Source of the DNA: Treponema sp.
GTDB taxonomy: Bacteria; Spirochaetota; Spirochaetia; Treponematales; Treponemataceae
NCBI GenBank assembly: GCA_016283615.1
Contig: JAEENG010000133.1
Location: forward strand, 1 to 39,017
Direction of reading: 5' to 3'
Length of the DNA stretch: 39,017 nt
The notes beneath the pieces were generated by a model. It was not told where the DNA came from. It did not search any database and saw only the letters and a program-made list of their open reading frames with translations. Made by a program: the position numbers and the translations under genes. Of the stretch, positions 1 through 11,500 are shown piece by piece; position 1 is the stretch's first letter, and every line of letters begins with the position of its first letter.

Positions 1-2
1 AA

Positions 3-3000
3 GACAAAAAGACAGGCGTCTGCACATTTGAACTTTCAATCAAAACAAAGGATTCAAAAGACGGAGCCGCAGTCTGCTGGTTTAAGGCAACAGATAAAAT
101 GGGTTCAGTTGGTATCAATTCATTCCTCTACTTCATTGATAACACTAAACCTGATGTTCAGATTGTAAGCCCTGCCCAGGACGAAGTTAAAAACGGCGTA
201 TTCGGTGTAGCAGGTTATGCAAAAGATACTATTGGAATTCAAAAACTCAGCTGGTCATTTAACGGCCAGACAGGAGAATTTGAATTAACTCCGGGTAACC
301 CTTACTGGTATAAAGAAATTGATACAAAGGCACTTTCAAAGAATACTGAATTCTCAGTTACTGCAGTCGACACAGCAGGAAACTCTGTAACAGTAAAACG
401 TACAATTCCACTCAACCAGGAAGCTGACAAACCGGTTGTTACTATTGAATATCCTGCCAAAGACGGAACTGTAGAAGGCGATGCCGGAACAGTATTTGTC
501 CGCGGTATTGTAACAGATGACGACGGCGTTGCAAGTGTTGAATACAAACTCGACAACGGCGCAGTAGAAACTCTCGAAACTCAGGGCGTATTCTATGCTC
601 CTGTAAGTGCAGACAAAGACCTTCCTGCCGGACAGCACACAATTACTGTAACTGCAATTGATATGTACGGCGTTAAAGGCAATCCTTCAGTTGTAAACTT
701 TGTTTCAAAAGGAAAGGTTCCTGTATTTGGAGAAGCTAAAATCAAGTCTTCAACCGGAACAGAACCGGCATTTGTCGGCGCAGTAGTTCATCCGGAATCT
801 GGTCCTTCATATGAAACTTCAGTTTCTTCAGAATCAGGAATCCGCAGCGTTTCTTACAAACTTGAATGGAACGGCGGTACCGGAATTAAGTCGGGAGAAA
901 TTCCACTTAAAAACGCAGAAAAATCTGTTCCTGTAAGCATTGCTTTGAGCGGTGCAGATATCGGCTGGGGCGCTGTAGCACTTACAGTTACCGCATCTGA
1001 TATTTACGACCGTGTAACAGAACAGAAATTTGTTCTCAATGTAAAAGACTTAACAAAAATCTCAGTTGAACAGCCTGTCGTTGTATTTGATGACAGCAGA
1101 ATCAGCGAAAACGGCGATATTATCAATGATCTTGAACACCCGGTAAGCGGCTACTTTGCGGGCGGAAAAATCAAGAGCGCAACCCTTGTTCCATCAACTC
1201 CGTTTGCACGCCTTGAATTTAACGAACACACAGTTACACTCCATGCAACTGACGCACTCGGTGCCTCAAGTCCGGTAAAAGTTCGTGTTGTAAGCGATGA
1301 AAACATTGCATACGAAAGCCGCGAACTTATTTTCCACTCGGACAGCCCGGCTCCATCTGTAACAGTTGATGACGGCGGCGAAAACTTCTGCTTTGATGGT
1401 CTTGAAGCAGTAAAAGTTCGCGGTACAGTTGCAAGCCAGACAGCCCTTACTTCTCTTTCATATCGAATTCTCTCGGTTCCTGCCCAGTTGACCGGAACAG
1501 GTTACCTGACAGGCGTTGGTGGAGTTCAGATTGGAGAGTACCAGAGCCTTCCTGCAAAAACAGGCGCATTTGAATTTGAACTTCCTGCCGGCACATTCGG
1601 CAGCGGTATGTTTGTAGTTGAAGTTGTAGCAAACAACGGAAAAGAAGCCGCTGCTTCACTGAAAGTACGCAATCTCCCGGAACTTCCTGCTAACGGACCG
1701 GACGGCAAAAAGAAGGCTGCTCCGGTAAAACCGATTGTAAGCTGGATCGAAGGTATTGATGTTTATTATTTGACTTCTTATCAGGGCACAACAGACAAGC
1801 TCTGCGGCACATTCTACCGTGCAAACCTGCAGCCGGGCACTCCGGAACTTACTGTTAACGTAAAGGACAGCGCAGGCAAACCTGTTGCTTCTAAACATAC
1901 TTCAAAGAAAGAAGGAAACGCAAAAGTATTTATTACCAGTGTCGGCGAAAATGCTTATGCAAGCGGCATGAACGTAGTTATCCCGCATGGTGCAGGAAAG
2001 AGCAGTGTTCCGCTTGCAGTCAGTGTTGTTTCGGACTTTAAGGTTTCAGAAATTAACTGGACAGTCAGCGGCGATAAAGTACCTGGCGGTGACGAAAAAC
2101 AGTCAGGCAAGGTTGATGTAAAATCAATCAAGGCTGTGGATTCAACACATTACGAGGCAGTAATCGGTCTTGCAAATCTTCCGAGCCGCATTACACGCGT
2201 AGATATCGTTGCAGTAACAGAAAAGGGCAGTGCCGCATACAAGGGAACAATCAATGTTATCCGTGAACGCGGTCCAGAACTTATCGATAACACAAAGAAA
2301 CTTTACTGGGCTCCATCAGCTGACGTTAAATGGGACGAAGTTAACGGCCGTTACGCTTTGAGCCGTGCAACAAACTTTGGCGGATTTGCCAACGCACTTG
2401 CACCGCTTACTGTAAGCCTTTCTCCGGCTCAGAAGGGACTTTCAGTTACAGCTGACGGAAACTTTGTATATATCACTGCAGAAAACGAAGGACTCTACAA
2501 GAATGTAACTGTCCGCGTAAGAGACAGTCAGGGGGTTGAACTTGTTTCTTCTCCTGTAACACTCCTGGTAGATGACGAAAATCCGTCTGCAGAAATTGTA
2601 GCTCCAGAATACCGCAAATGGGTTCAGAAGAATACAAGCCTGAGCGTAAAAGCAACAGACTCAAACGGAATCTCACTTGTTGAATACTCAACTGACGCAG
2701 GCGCCAGTTGGAATTCATGCAGGGCTGACGGCGCATCAACTTTCACCGCTTCAATCAATCTTGACGGACGCGATGACGGAATTATTCCTGTTGATGTACG
2801 CGTAACAGACGCTGCAGGCAAACAGACATTTACTCAGACAGTAATTCAGAAAGATACAGAAATCCCGCAGGTTGAGGTAATTGAACCTTGTGTGGAAGAT
2901 ATCGTTAACGGCGAAAACTTAATCGCATTCATCGTAAAAGATAACGGACACCTTAACCGTGCAGAATATGTTGGACCAAAAGAAGGAAAAACAACTCCGG

Positions 3001-5327
3001 CTCCGGTAGATGTTCCTCTCGGACCAATGGTAGTAACTCATATCGGTACAGCAGACAAACCAATCAACGATCTGATGGTATTCAACTTCTATGATGAAGT
3101 AGGAAACGTTGCAACTGTACGCAAGTGGGACTTTATCATTGACCAGAAGAGTGACCTTCCGGTAGCAGAAGTTCACCTTCCTGAAGAAGAATCGGTTATT
3201 ACAACTGACTTTACAATTTCAGGAGTAGTAATTGATGATGATGGTCCAAGCCGGGTATGGTACAAGATTGACAAAGGTCAGTACCAGCTTGCAAGTGAAG
3301 AGTTTGGAACAAGCTTCTCAATCGATGTTCCTCTCAGCACAATGACAGACAACGAACACTCAGTTACAGTTTATGCAGAAGACCTTAACGGCGTTAAGGG
3401 ACCGGAATTTGTACGCAACTTTAAGATCTCCCTGGAAGAGCCTAAGGGTGCGGTTGTAACTCCGCCAATCGTAGAAACTGTAAAGGGCTGGGTAAAACTC
3501 AGCGGTTACGCAACTGATAAGAACGGTATCAGCAAGGTTTATATCTCTGTTGATAACGGTAACACTTATAACGAAGCAAAGGGTAACTTTGCACATGAAA
3601 ACGAACGCTCTGACTGGACATATGAATTTGATACACGCGTAGTTCAGGACGGAACCCACGTAGTATTCATGAAGGTTGTAGACTGGTTCGGTATCGAAGG
3701 TCTGTATTCATCACTGATCAACATTGATAACACAGCTCCAAGCATCAACCTTGAGCTCCCTCTCGATGACTCAAAGACAACAAAGATGCTGTTCTTCTCC
3801 GGCCAGACAACAGACAACATCGGTCTCGAAAAACTTTATATCACAATCCGCTCTCTCGACGGAAAGACTGTAAGTTCAAAACTTGCACACATCGACCTTG
3901 TACCTGGCGAAATCATTACCCAGTCAATCGATATGTCTTCTCTCGACAACGGATTCTACAATGTTGAACTTACCGGACAGGACGCTGCCGACAACATTAC
4001 ACATGTAAGCCGCAACGTTCAGCTGAACAAGAATTCTCCGATGGCCAAGGTAGACCTTCTCTATCCTCTCAACGGTGAATTTGTACAGGGTGTATTCAAC
4101 ATTTACGGTACTGCAACAGCAGAAATCAACATCGAAAATCTTGAACTCTTTATCGACGGCGAAAAGGCTGCAGAAACTACAATCAGCCCAAGCGGATACT
4201 ACAAGTTCAATCTGACTCCTGAACTTATTACTGATGGTCAGCACAAGATTCAGGTTAAGGCAAATCTTGCCAACGTAACTTCTATCCTGTCCAACACACA
4301 GTACGTTAACTACAGTTCTGTAGGACCATGGGTAACAATTGACAACTTTACATACGGTGACTTTGCTATCGAGCGTCCATACATTGTTGGTAACGCAGGA
4401 TACGCAATTGCCGAAGATGAACTTATCGCCGCAAAGGCAAAGGGCGCTTCTAAAGAAATGAAGGTTGCCGTAGAAGCCAAGGCTGTAGAAAAGGTTGAAC
4501 TTTCATTGAACAACGGTAAGTCATTTACTCAGGTTTCTAAAGCAGGAAAATGGCGCTACCGAATTGAAAACGAAGATATCGCAGAAGGTTACCACTTCCT
4601 CCTCGTACGTGCGACTATGAAGAACGGCGAAAAGGCTGTTACAAGAACAATCGTACAGGTAGATAAGACTAAACCTACAATCAAGCTCATCAGCCCGGGT
4701 GAAGGCGGAAGATTTAACCAGTCACTTGAATTCAGCGGACTGGCACATGATGACGTTGCCCTCAAGAACGTTACACTTGCCCTCCGTAAGGGTGACAAAT
4801 CAAGTTACGAAGTTCCTGCATTTATCCAGGGATTGTACCTTGACTGGCACTTCTGGGGTGCTACATTGTTCGATATCGGTGCCGGACTTTCATTCTTTGA
4901 TGACAACGTTCGTCTCCAGTTCCAGTGGGGCCAGTTTACACAGGCCCAGCGCGACATGTTCAGCAAGACAAGTATGCGTTACGGTGGTGACAGCATCTTT
5001 GGCGGTAAGATTCTTGCCAACGTTGCCTACATTCCGTTCATGTACTTCCTTGGACGTGACTGGGAATGGCTGTCAGCAAACGTAACAGTCGGTGCTAACT
5101 TTACACGATTCAATGAATCTGGTTCAGGAAAGGCCCAGATCCTTTCGGCACTTCTTGTTCAGCTTGAATTCCCGAGAATCTCTTTTGCTAAACAGAAGAT
5201 GTTCAGAACTATCGCATTCTACACTGAAGGTCAGTTGTGGTTCATCCCAACCGACGTTAACAGTACGGTCGACATCAAGAATATTGTACCTCAGATATCC
5301 GTCGGTCTTCGTGTAAATGTATTCTAA
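3..5327 (+). CDS. Giant Ig-like-repeat surface protein with C-terminal barrel-like segment (5' end missing)
   Basis: The frame is open from base 3, so the true start lies before the window; the ATG at 99 is internal. About 1775 residues are visible. They form an array of beta-sandwich, Ig-like units joined by a recurrent linker of the type I/V-D-x-T-x-P (for example near 138, 2569, 3721 and 4660), followed by a conserved D-x-x-G-N/V-x-x-V strand. From about base 4825 the character changes: the last 165 or so residues are rich in alternating aromatic and small residues and end in ...RVNVF, with a terminal Phe as in outer-membrane barrel strands. I infer a surface adhesin or structural protein that anchors itself in the outer membrane. 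No catalytic motif was seen. It is separated from the next giant gene by a terminator. The exact repeat family is uncertain. Confidence 0.8.
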   Translation, partial: DKKTGVCTFELSIKTKDSKDGAAVCWFKATDKMGSVGINSFLYFIDNTKPDVQIVSPAQDEVKNGVFGVAGYAKDTIGIQKLSWSFNGQTGEFELTPGNPYWYKEIDTKALSKNTEFSVTAVDTAGNSVTVKRTIPLNQEADKPVVTIEYPAKDGTVEGDAGTVFVRGIVTDDDGVASVEYKLDNGAVETLETQGVFYAPVSADKDLPAGQHTITVTAIDMYGVKGNPSVVNFVSKGKVPVFGEAKIKSSTGTEPAFVGAVVHPESGPSYETSVSSESGIRSVSYKLEWNGGTGIKSGEIPLKNAEKSVPVSIALSGADIGWGAVALTVTASDIYDRVTEQKFVLNVKDLTKISVEQPVVVFDDSRISENGDIINDLEHPVSGYFAGGKIKSATLVPSTPFARLEFNEHTVTLHATDALGASSPVKVRVVSDENIAYESRELIFHSDSPAPSVTVDDGGENFCFDGLEAVKVRGTVASQTALTSLSYRILSVPAQLTGTGYLTGVGGVQIGEYQSLPAKTGAFEFELPAGTFGSGMFVVEVVANNGKEAAASLKVRNLPELPANGPDGKKKAAPVKPIVSWIEGIDVYYLTSYQGTTDKLCGTFYRANLQPGTPELTVNVKDSAGKPVASKHTSKKEGNAKVFITSVGENAYASGMNVVIPHGAGKSSVPLAVSVVSDFKVSEINWTVSGDKVPGGDEKQSGKVDVKSIKAVDSTHYEAVIGLANLPSRITRVDIVAVTEKGSAAYKGTINVIRERGPELIDNTKKLYWAPSADVKWDEVNGRYALSRATNFGGFANALAPLTVSLSPAQKGLSVTADGNFVYITAENEGLYKNVTVRVRDSQGVELVSSPVTLLVDDENPSAEIVAPEYRKWVQKNTSLSVKATDSNGISLVEYSTDAGASWNSCRADGASTFTASINLDGRDDGIIPVDVRVTDAAGKQTFTQTVIQKDTEIPQVEVIEPCVEDIVNGENLIAFIVKDNGHLNRAEYVGPKEGKTTPAPVDVPLGPMVVTHIGTADKPINDLMVFNFYDEVGNVATVRKWDFIIDQKSDLPVAEVHLPEEESVITTDFTISGVVIDDDGPSRVWYKIDKGQYQLASEEFGTSFSIDVPLSTMTDNEHSVTVYAEDLNGVKGPEFVRNFKISLEEPKGAVVTPPIVETVKGWVKLSGYATDKNGISKVYISVDNGNTYNEAKGNFAHENERSDWTYEFDTRVVQDGTHVVFMKVVDWFGIEGLYSSLINIDNTAPSINLELPLDDSKTTKMLFFSGQTTDNIGLEKLYITIRSLDGKTVSSKLAHIDLVPGEIITQSIDMSSLDNGFYNVELTGQDAADNITHVSRNVQLNKNSPMAKVDLLYPLNGEFVQGVFNIYGTATAEINIENLELFIDGEKAAETTISPSGYYKFNLTPELITDGQHKIQVKANLANVTSILSNTQYVNYSSVGPWVTIDNFTYGDFAIERPYIVGNAGYAIAEDELIAAKAKGASKEMKVAVEAKAVEKVELSLNNGKSFTQVSKAGKWRYRIENEDIAEGYHFLLVRATMKNGEKAVTRTIVQVDKTKPTIKLISPGEGGRFNQSLEFSGLAHDDVALKNVTLALRKGDKSSYEVPAFIQGLYLDWHFWGATLFDIGAGLSFFDDNVRLQFQWGQFTQAQRDMFSKTSMRYGGDSIFGGKILANVAYIPFMYFLGRDWEWLSANVTVGANFTRFNESGSGKAQILSALLVQLEFPRISFAKQKMFRTIAFYTEGQLWFIPTDVNSTVDIKNIVPQISVGLRVNVF

Positions 5328-5395
5328 CTTTGGCGAGGCTGTGGCTGCCCGTCCTTGGGCAGTGGCATCCGTGCCTGAGTTGACAGAAAAAATTT

Positions 5396-5417
5396 AACTG
5401 CCCGTTCGCGGGCAGTT
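5396..5417 (+). terminator. Rho-independent terminator with UUCG loop
   Basis: A perfect 9-bp stem, AACTGCCCG (5396-5404) with CGGGCAGTT (5409-5417), closes a TTCG tetraloop. It is followed by a T-rich stretch (TTTATCTTGTTTT, counted from the stem end). A weaker hairpin, CTGCCC/GGGCAG at 5345-5362, lies just upstream. It ends transcription of the preceding giant gene. Confidence 0.75.
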
Positions 5418-5515
5418 TATCTTGTTTTAAATATGCTGCAGGTCATTATCCTCATATATGCCCTGCGGTCAGTTTATATAAAAAAGTAGTAATAATTAAA
5501 CAATGGGGGTTAATT

Positions 5516-8500
5516 ATGAAAAGTGTTTTAACAAAAGTGGTAGGCGCATTAGGCCTTATTTCAATCCTTGCTTTTACAGCTTGTAGTGAAGGTGTCGGAC
5601 TCGGTGAATCTGTCGATACAGAATCTCCTACTCTTTCCATCACGTATCCGCCTCTGGGCTCGGCAATTATGGAAAACTTTGTCGTTGCCGGAACCTGCGG
5701 TGATGATAAAGCCGTTACAAAGGTAGAAGTTACCTTAAAGCGAATCGACAAAGAAACTACAGTTATAGAAACCCGCGACGCAGAAGTTGCCTCTGACCAG
5801 AAATCATGGCAGATTGAATTTAACCCGTTCCTCGGCGACGAAGAGCTTGGTTACAACGGCTGGACTTTAGCCGACGGTAACTATGCGGTAGATGTAATTG
5901 CATACGATAATGCAGGTCACAAATCAGGTCTGGCTTCTACTTCCTTTGAAATTGATAACACCGCCCCATTCTTTGTTTTATCAAGCCCTGCAGTTGTTTT
6001 TGGTTCATCAAACTTTACTGAACTCGGTTCTGTGTTTGCAGTTGAAGGTACAATCGTTGACGACCACTCGATCGAAGAGATGGAAGTTAATATTTTTGAT
6101 TCAAACGGTACACAGGTAAACGCAACTCCTTACATTGAAAACGATGTTGCCACAGCCGGCGGTACAAGCGTTCAGATTGCACGCTATATCGAAAACGGTA
6201 CAACAACCGTAAATCAGCGTTACGAAGAAATTTATGATGTTTCTGCAAGCCACTACGGCACAACAGAACAGTATTACTGTTCAATCAAGTTGACCGATAA
6301 CGCAAAACTTTATCAGGATCCAGCTGATTCAGGCGTAAGCATGGGTAACACAACAAGCATTGTTTATCTTTACGACGATGTTTACCAGTCTCTCGTAAGC
6401 GACAAGGCCGGCAAGGGACTTTCTTACGCTGTATTAAAGACAATCATTAATAAAACTGCCGCAGCAACAGTTACAGGTACAAACGGTACTACTTCAACAT
6501 CAAGCGAAGTTCTTGCCGCCCTTACAAGTGCTGCAAAAAACACTGGTTTACAGGATGAGGCTCCTTCATTCTCACTTAACCCGGCTGCAAACCCGACTTA
6601 TGCTGTAAGCGGCTTCCAGTATGAATTTACAGACGGCTTTATTCCTCAGGACGGTTCTGCAGGCGGTACAATTACTGTAACTGCAAGCATGGGTCTTGAT
6701 GAAGTTAAACTCCTGCCTCAGACTATGAAAGTCTGGATTATTGACTCGGGCACAACTGTGCTCACAGAAACTGAGCTGGATTCTAAAATTCAGAAACTTA
6801 CAGCCCTCACAAAGGCTGCAATGTATCAGGATGCGGACAATCCTACTGCCGCAACTCTTGAATTTGACGACGATACAATTACAAATATTAAAAACGAAAC
6901 AGGATTTGTTCTCCTCTATGATTACAAGAATTATTCAAAAGGTTCTGTAAGCTCTGTAACAATCCCTGTTGTACTCGACAAAGATATAATTTCAATTGTT
7001 CAGGATCGCTACTACTTTGTGGCAGTAACCGGTAACGACGCCGACCTTGTTGAATTCAGCCAGAAAAACTACTACGGTTTCCATGGTCAGGCAGCAGGTA
7101 CTCCACCAACAGTCGCAATCAATACTCCGACAAGCCTTTCATATCAGGCAGCCTCGGACTTTGCATATACAGGTAAAATCACAACAAAAGAAACTCCATT
7201 CAAGTCACTTGAATTAAAACTCACTGTACAAGACGAATCTTCAGGTGCTAACCTCGACGATTACATCTACGTAAAATCTACATATAATTCAACTGCAAAA
7301 ACATGGAGCGATGTTGCAGGCCTTACCATCGCATCCGACGGAACATGGACATTTACTCCTAGCCAGGCAGACGGCTACGCAAAGATTGCTGCAGGCGAGG
7401 GTACTGCTTATCTCTACACACTGTATGCATTGGTAACTTCTGCTTCCGGACAGTCGAATAATGTAGAAAACTATGTTCATATCGATACAATTACTCCGGT
7501 TGTTGAATTTACTGCCGTAACTCCTGTAGTTGAAGGCAGCAGCTTCTACGACGGAGCAGCAGACAAGAACCACACATACGTTAACGGCAATATTGAATTC
7601 AAGGGTTCGATTTCAGAAACTAACCTTATAAGCATGTGGTACAAGATTTTTGTAGACGGCATCGAAAAATATTCTTCACTTAACCCGAATAAACTTGTCA
7701 AGAAGTTCTCATTCAACGATTCAATTGATACAACACAATATACTGACGGAGACGGAAAGGAAATTGAAGTTGTCGTATACGCAGAAGACGTTGTAGGTCA
7801 CGTTGGATCTGCCAGCACAAAGGCATACAACAAAGAAATTTACAGCCTCGACGAAAACATCATAATCAACCAGGATACTGATAAGCCGCAGATTAAGTTC
7901 TCTAACGCTGATTCAACAGTAACTGATGTTTCAGGCATTGATTCAACTACAAACTTCTTCAGTTCAACAAACAAGAACCTGCTTGCAAGCCTGAGCGATG
8001 ATGATGCAATTGCAAGCGCAAAAGTTACCTTCTACGCGGCCGACGGAACCACCGTAATCGGAACTCCTGTAACAAAGACTGGTAAAATCAGCCAGCTTTC
8101 TGCTGCCGTTCCAACAGCGGAAGGTACATACTTTGCACAGGTAAGCGCAACAGACTCCAACGGAACAGTTGGAACATCAGACAAGTTCTGCTTTGTAGTA
8201 GATAACGAGGGGCCGTCAATTTCTACAACAACCCTCAACGGCTACTACGGAACAAGCGATAACGCAATTGAATTTACAGTTACTGCAAGTGACCAGCTTC
8301 TGGACAGCCTTACAGTTGGTGTAAAACATGATAATACGACAGTTGAAAATCTTGCCGCAAATTACGTAACTGTAACAGAAGCTTCAAATACTTCTACAAT
8401 CAAGTCTTATGTTGTTCGTGTTTCACTTAAGGATGGTTCGGGCAACTGGACAAATAACGGTTCATGGATCTTTACTTTGAACGCAGAAGACAGGGTTGGA

Positions 8501-11500
8501 CGCTCAACAGTAGTAAACACAATCGCGCAGACTGTTGATACAAATGCTCCGACACTTGAAATCAGCCAGGAACCTTCCAACCGCTTTATCGATAAAACGA
8601 GCTCCCAGATTTATAAGGGATCTTATGTTGAAAGTGAAACTGAATCTGGAATCGCAGGCGTTTATTACACAATAGTTTCTCAGGGTGCTGCCGCTCCTGA
8701 TTACACAGCTGGAGATTCAGCATGGAAGGATGTTTCCTTTAAGAACGGTACATGGACTGCATACGCTGACTTTGGACAGCTAATTGAAAACAGCAGTTAT
8801 GAGGTTTATTTTGCCGCAGTTGATAACTCAGGCAACATCGGTTCTGAAAAGGGAACTGCAGTAACACTGGATGCAAGTGCACCGGTTGTGACTGCCAATG
8901 CAGTCGGCTGGAATGATGCGCGTACAAAGGCAACAGCTTCCGGTACTGTCACAGAACTCAATCTTGAAAGTATTACAGTAAGTGTAACCGCAACAGGTAC
9001 AAACGATTCCAACCCTCCGACATTCTATTTTGGAGATGCCGCAAGCGGTACTCCGCTTACAAAGGGGTCAGAGAATTATTCAGGAACATTTGAATATAAT
9101 TCAACAGACAACAGTGCTTATATCTCATCTCTCAGCACAGGCTCTGCTGCCGTATACAGTTACAGCTTTACGGGTGACGGTTCTTACATCGTTACAGTAA
9201 GTGCAAAAGACAAGGCAGGTAAATCAGAAGAAGCTTCTAAAAAGCAGTTTACATTCGACATGGACAGCACTGCTCCGACAATTACCGTAAACAATACTCT
9301 TGCTTCAACCGGAGCAGAAATCTTTGACCAGGAAACTTACACATTTACAGGTACCTGGTCTGATAACCTTGCAGGAACTAAAGAACTTCATTACACGGTA
9401 AACGGCACTGAACAGGCTGCTATTACGTCATTTGCCGGACAGACTAACTGGCGTATTGAAGACATTCCGCTCACTGAAGGCTCAGGCAAGTCATTTACAT
9501 TCTGGGCAACTGACCAGAACGGAAACACTTCTGAGGTAACTTCATTCACCGGAATTACAGTGGACTTTGCAAAACCTGTTATTGCAACAACATTTGCCCT
9601 CAACTCTGCCGCACGGGACAGTATCCCGGCCTACATTGCAGACGGTGCAACCCTTGTAATCAGCGGTGCAATTACAGAAACCAGCGGATTGAGTTCAATA
9701 GATGTAGTGGCAAAGAAGGCTGGAGCTACAGTTGCATCAGGTAACTCAGGTTACACACTCGCAGCAGACAAAGCCGCAAAGACATTTACAATCACACTTG
9801 TTGGAGGCAGCGCTTCCAACGGTTCATGGACATTTGACATTACAACAACAGACGTTGCAGGACGCGTTTCTAAAACAACAAGCCTTGCAACAGAAGTTGA
9901 TATGACACCTCCAGTATGGAAAAACAGCTGGACCGAAAATGCGGTAACCAAGTACTTCCAGGTATCCGGCAAGAACCACGTTCTTGCTTCAGGACATAAC
10001 TGGTATAACGGCGCATCACTCAAGTTTGACGGATGCTTTGAAGAAACAGGCTCTGGTGTAAATCAGATTTACGCATGGGTAACCGCACCTGGTGCTGCCG
10101 CTCCGGCCACAGCTGATACTTCAACTGCAACAAGTTCATTTGTTGGAACTACATCTAACGGATTCCACACATGGAGTTCAAATATCGGTGAATTTATTGC
10201 ATCAAGCACTCCAAACAGCGTTTACTTTGTAGCCGTTGATAATGCAGGTAACACAAGTGCCGTTCAGCATGTAGAAATCTACCGTGATGAACTTGCTCCT
10301 GTTATCGATACAGACGCAGGAACAGTTCTTACAAACGGCGTTCTGGATATTGCTCTCAGCGGAACAGTAACAGACGATGCTTCCGGGGTTGCTTCCGTTG
10401 CATTGAACTTTACATACGGTGCATCTTCAACATGGGAAGGAAACGCAACTCTTGATACAAGCGTAACTCCTGCAACATGGAGTGCAACAATTCCTGCTTC
10501 AGTTCTTGCAAACCTTACTTCAGGAACTGTATATCAGGTTAAGGCAGTTGCCCTTGATAATGCCGGAAACAAATATAACGGAAACGCAATTAAGATCGAC
10601 GTTGATACAACTGCTCCTGTGGCTACAATCAGTGCAGCCCTGAGCCGTACAACAGGTCTTAACGGAACAAATACTTTGAGCGGTACCGTAACAGACGGAC
10701 ACAAACCTGTTTCATTCAAGCTGTTCTATACACTGACAGATCCATCTTCTGCAACAACTCCTGCTGACAACAGCGGCAAACCTGCAGGCTGGACTCAGAT
10801 TGGAGACGAAATTACAACTGAGCAGGATATTTACAACTGGAGCGGATTTGACTTTGACTTTACCGCAAAATCTGCGGCAGCAAGTGCAGCAGACGGTACA
10901 GATATAGTTTACATCCTGCCTGTAGCTGTGGACGAAGCAGGTAACTGTAACGCTTACACAAAGGCAAACAACGGAACAATCTCATGGGATTTGAGCCCTG
11001 ATTCAACAGGTGCCCAGTGGGAAGCATTTGCCGTTGATTTGAGCAAAGACAGACCTACAGTTAAGTTCTCAGACCTTACAGATTTGTCTGCCGGCGGAGA
11101 TGCTTCTAAACTTATCATCAAGAATTCAACAGGCGGTAAGATTACAGGTCTTGTAACTGATGATGACTCAACAACAGAAAACGTAGTTGATACATTCATT
11201 ATCAGTAGTTCTGTAATTACAAGTGCAGCAGGATTTGACATCTCAACATCAGGAGATGTTGTAACTGCAACTGCAAGCGGTAAGGGAACTACCACATACA
11301 ACAAGACAAGCGGTGACTGGACATATACACCGCCGAGCGAAGATGACGGAAACAAGACTGTTTATATTTACATCAAAGATAATAACAGTCATGAATTCTA
11401 TTCGACTGCAACAGCAAGCGGATACACTGTATACAATAATCCACGCTTCCAGGTTAAGACCGGAACAGTAATGGATAATAAGGCTGTATTAACTTATAAG

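Noticed and set aside
4699..5085. A 128-codon plus-strand frame inside the first giant gene, and many minus-strand frames across the giant and efflux genes
   Set aside because: They are out-of-frame shadows of strong coding regions, without ribosome sites or recognisable protein features.
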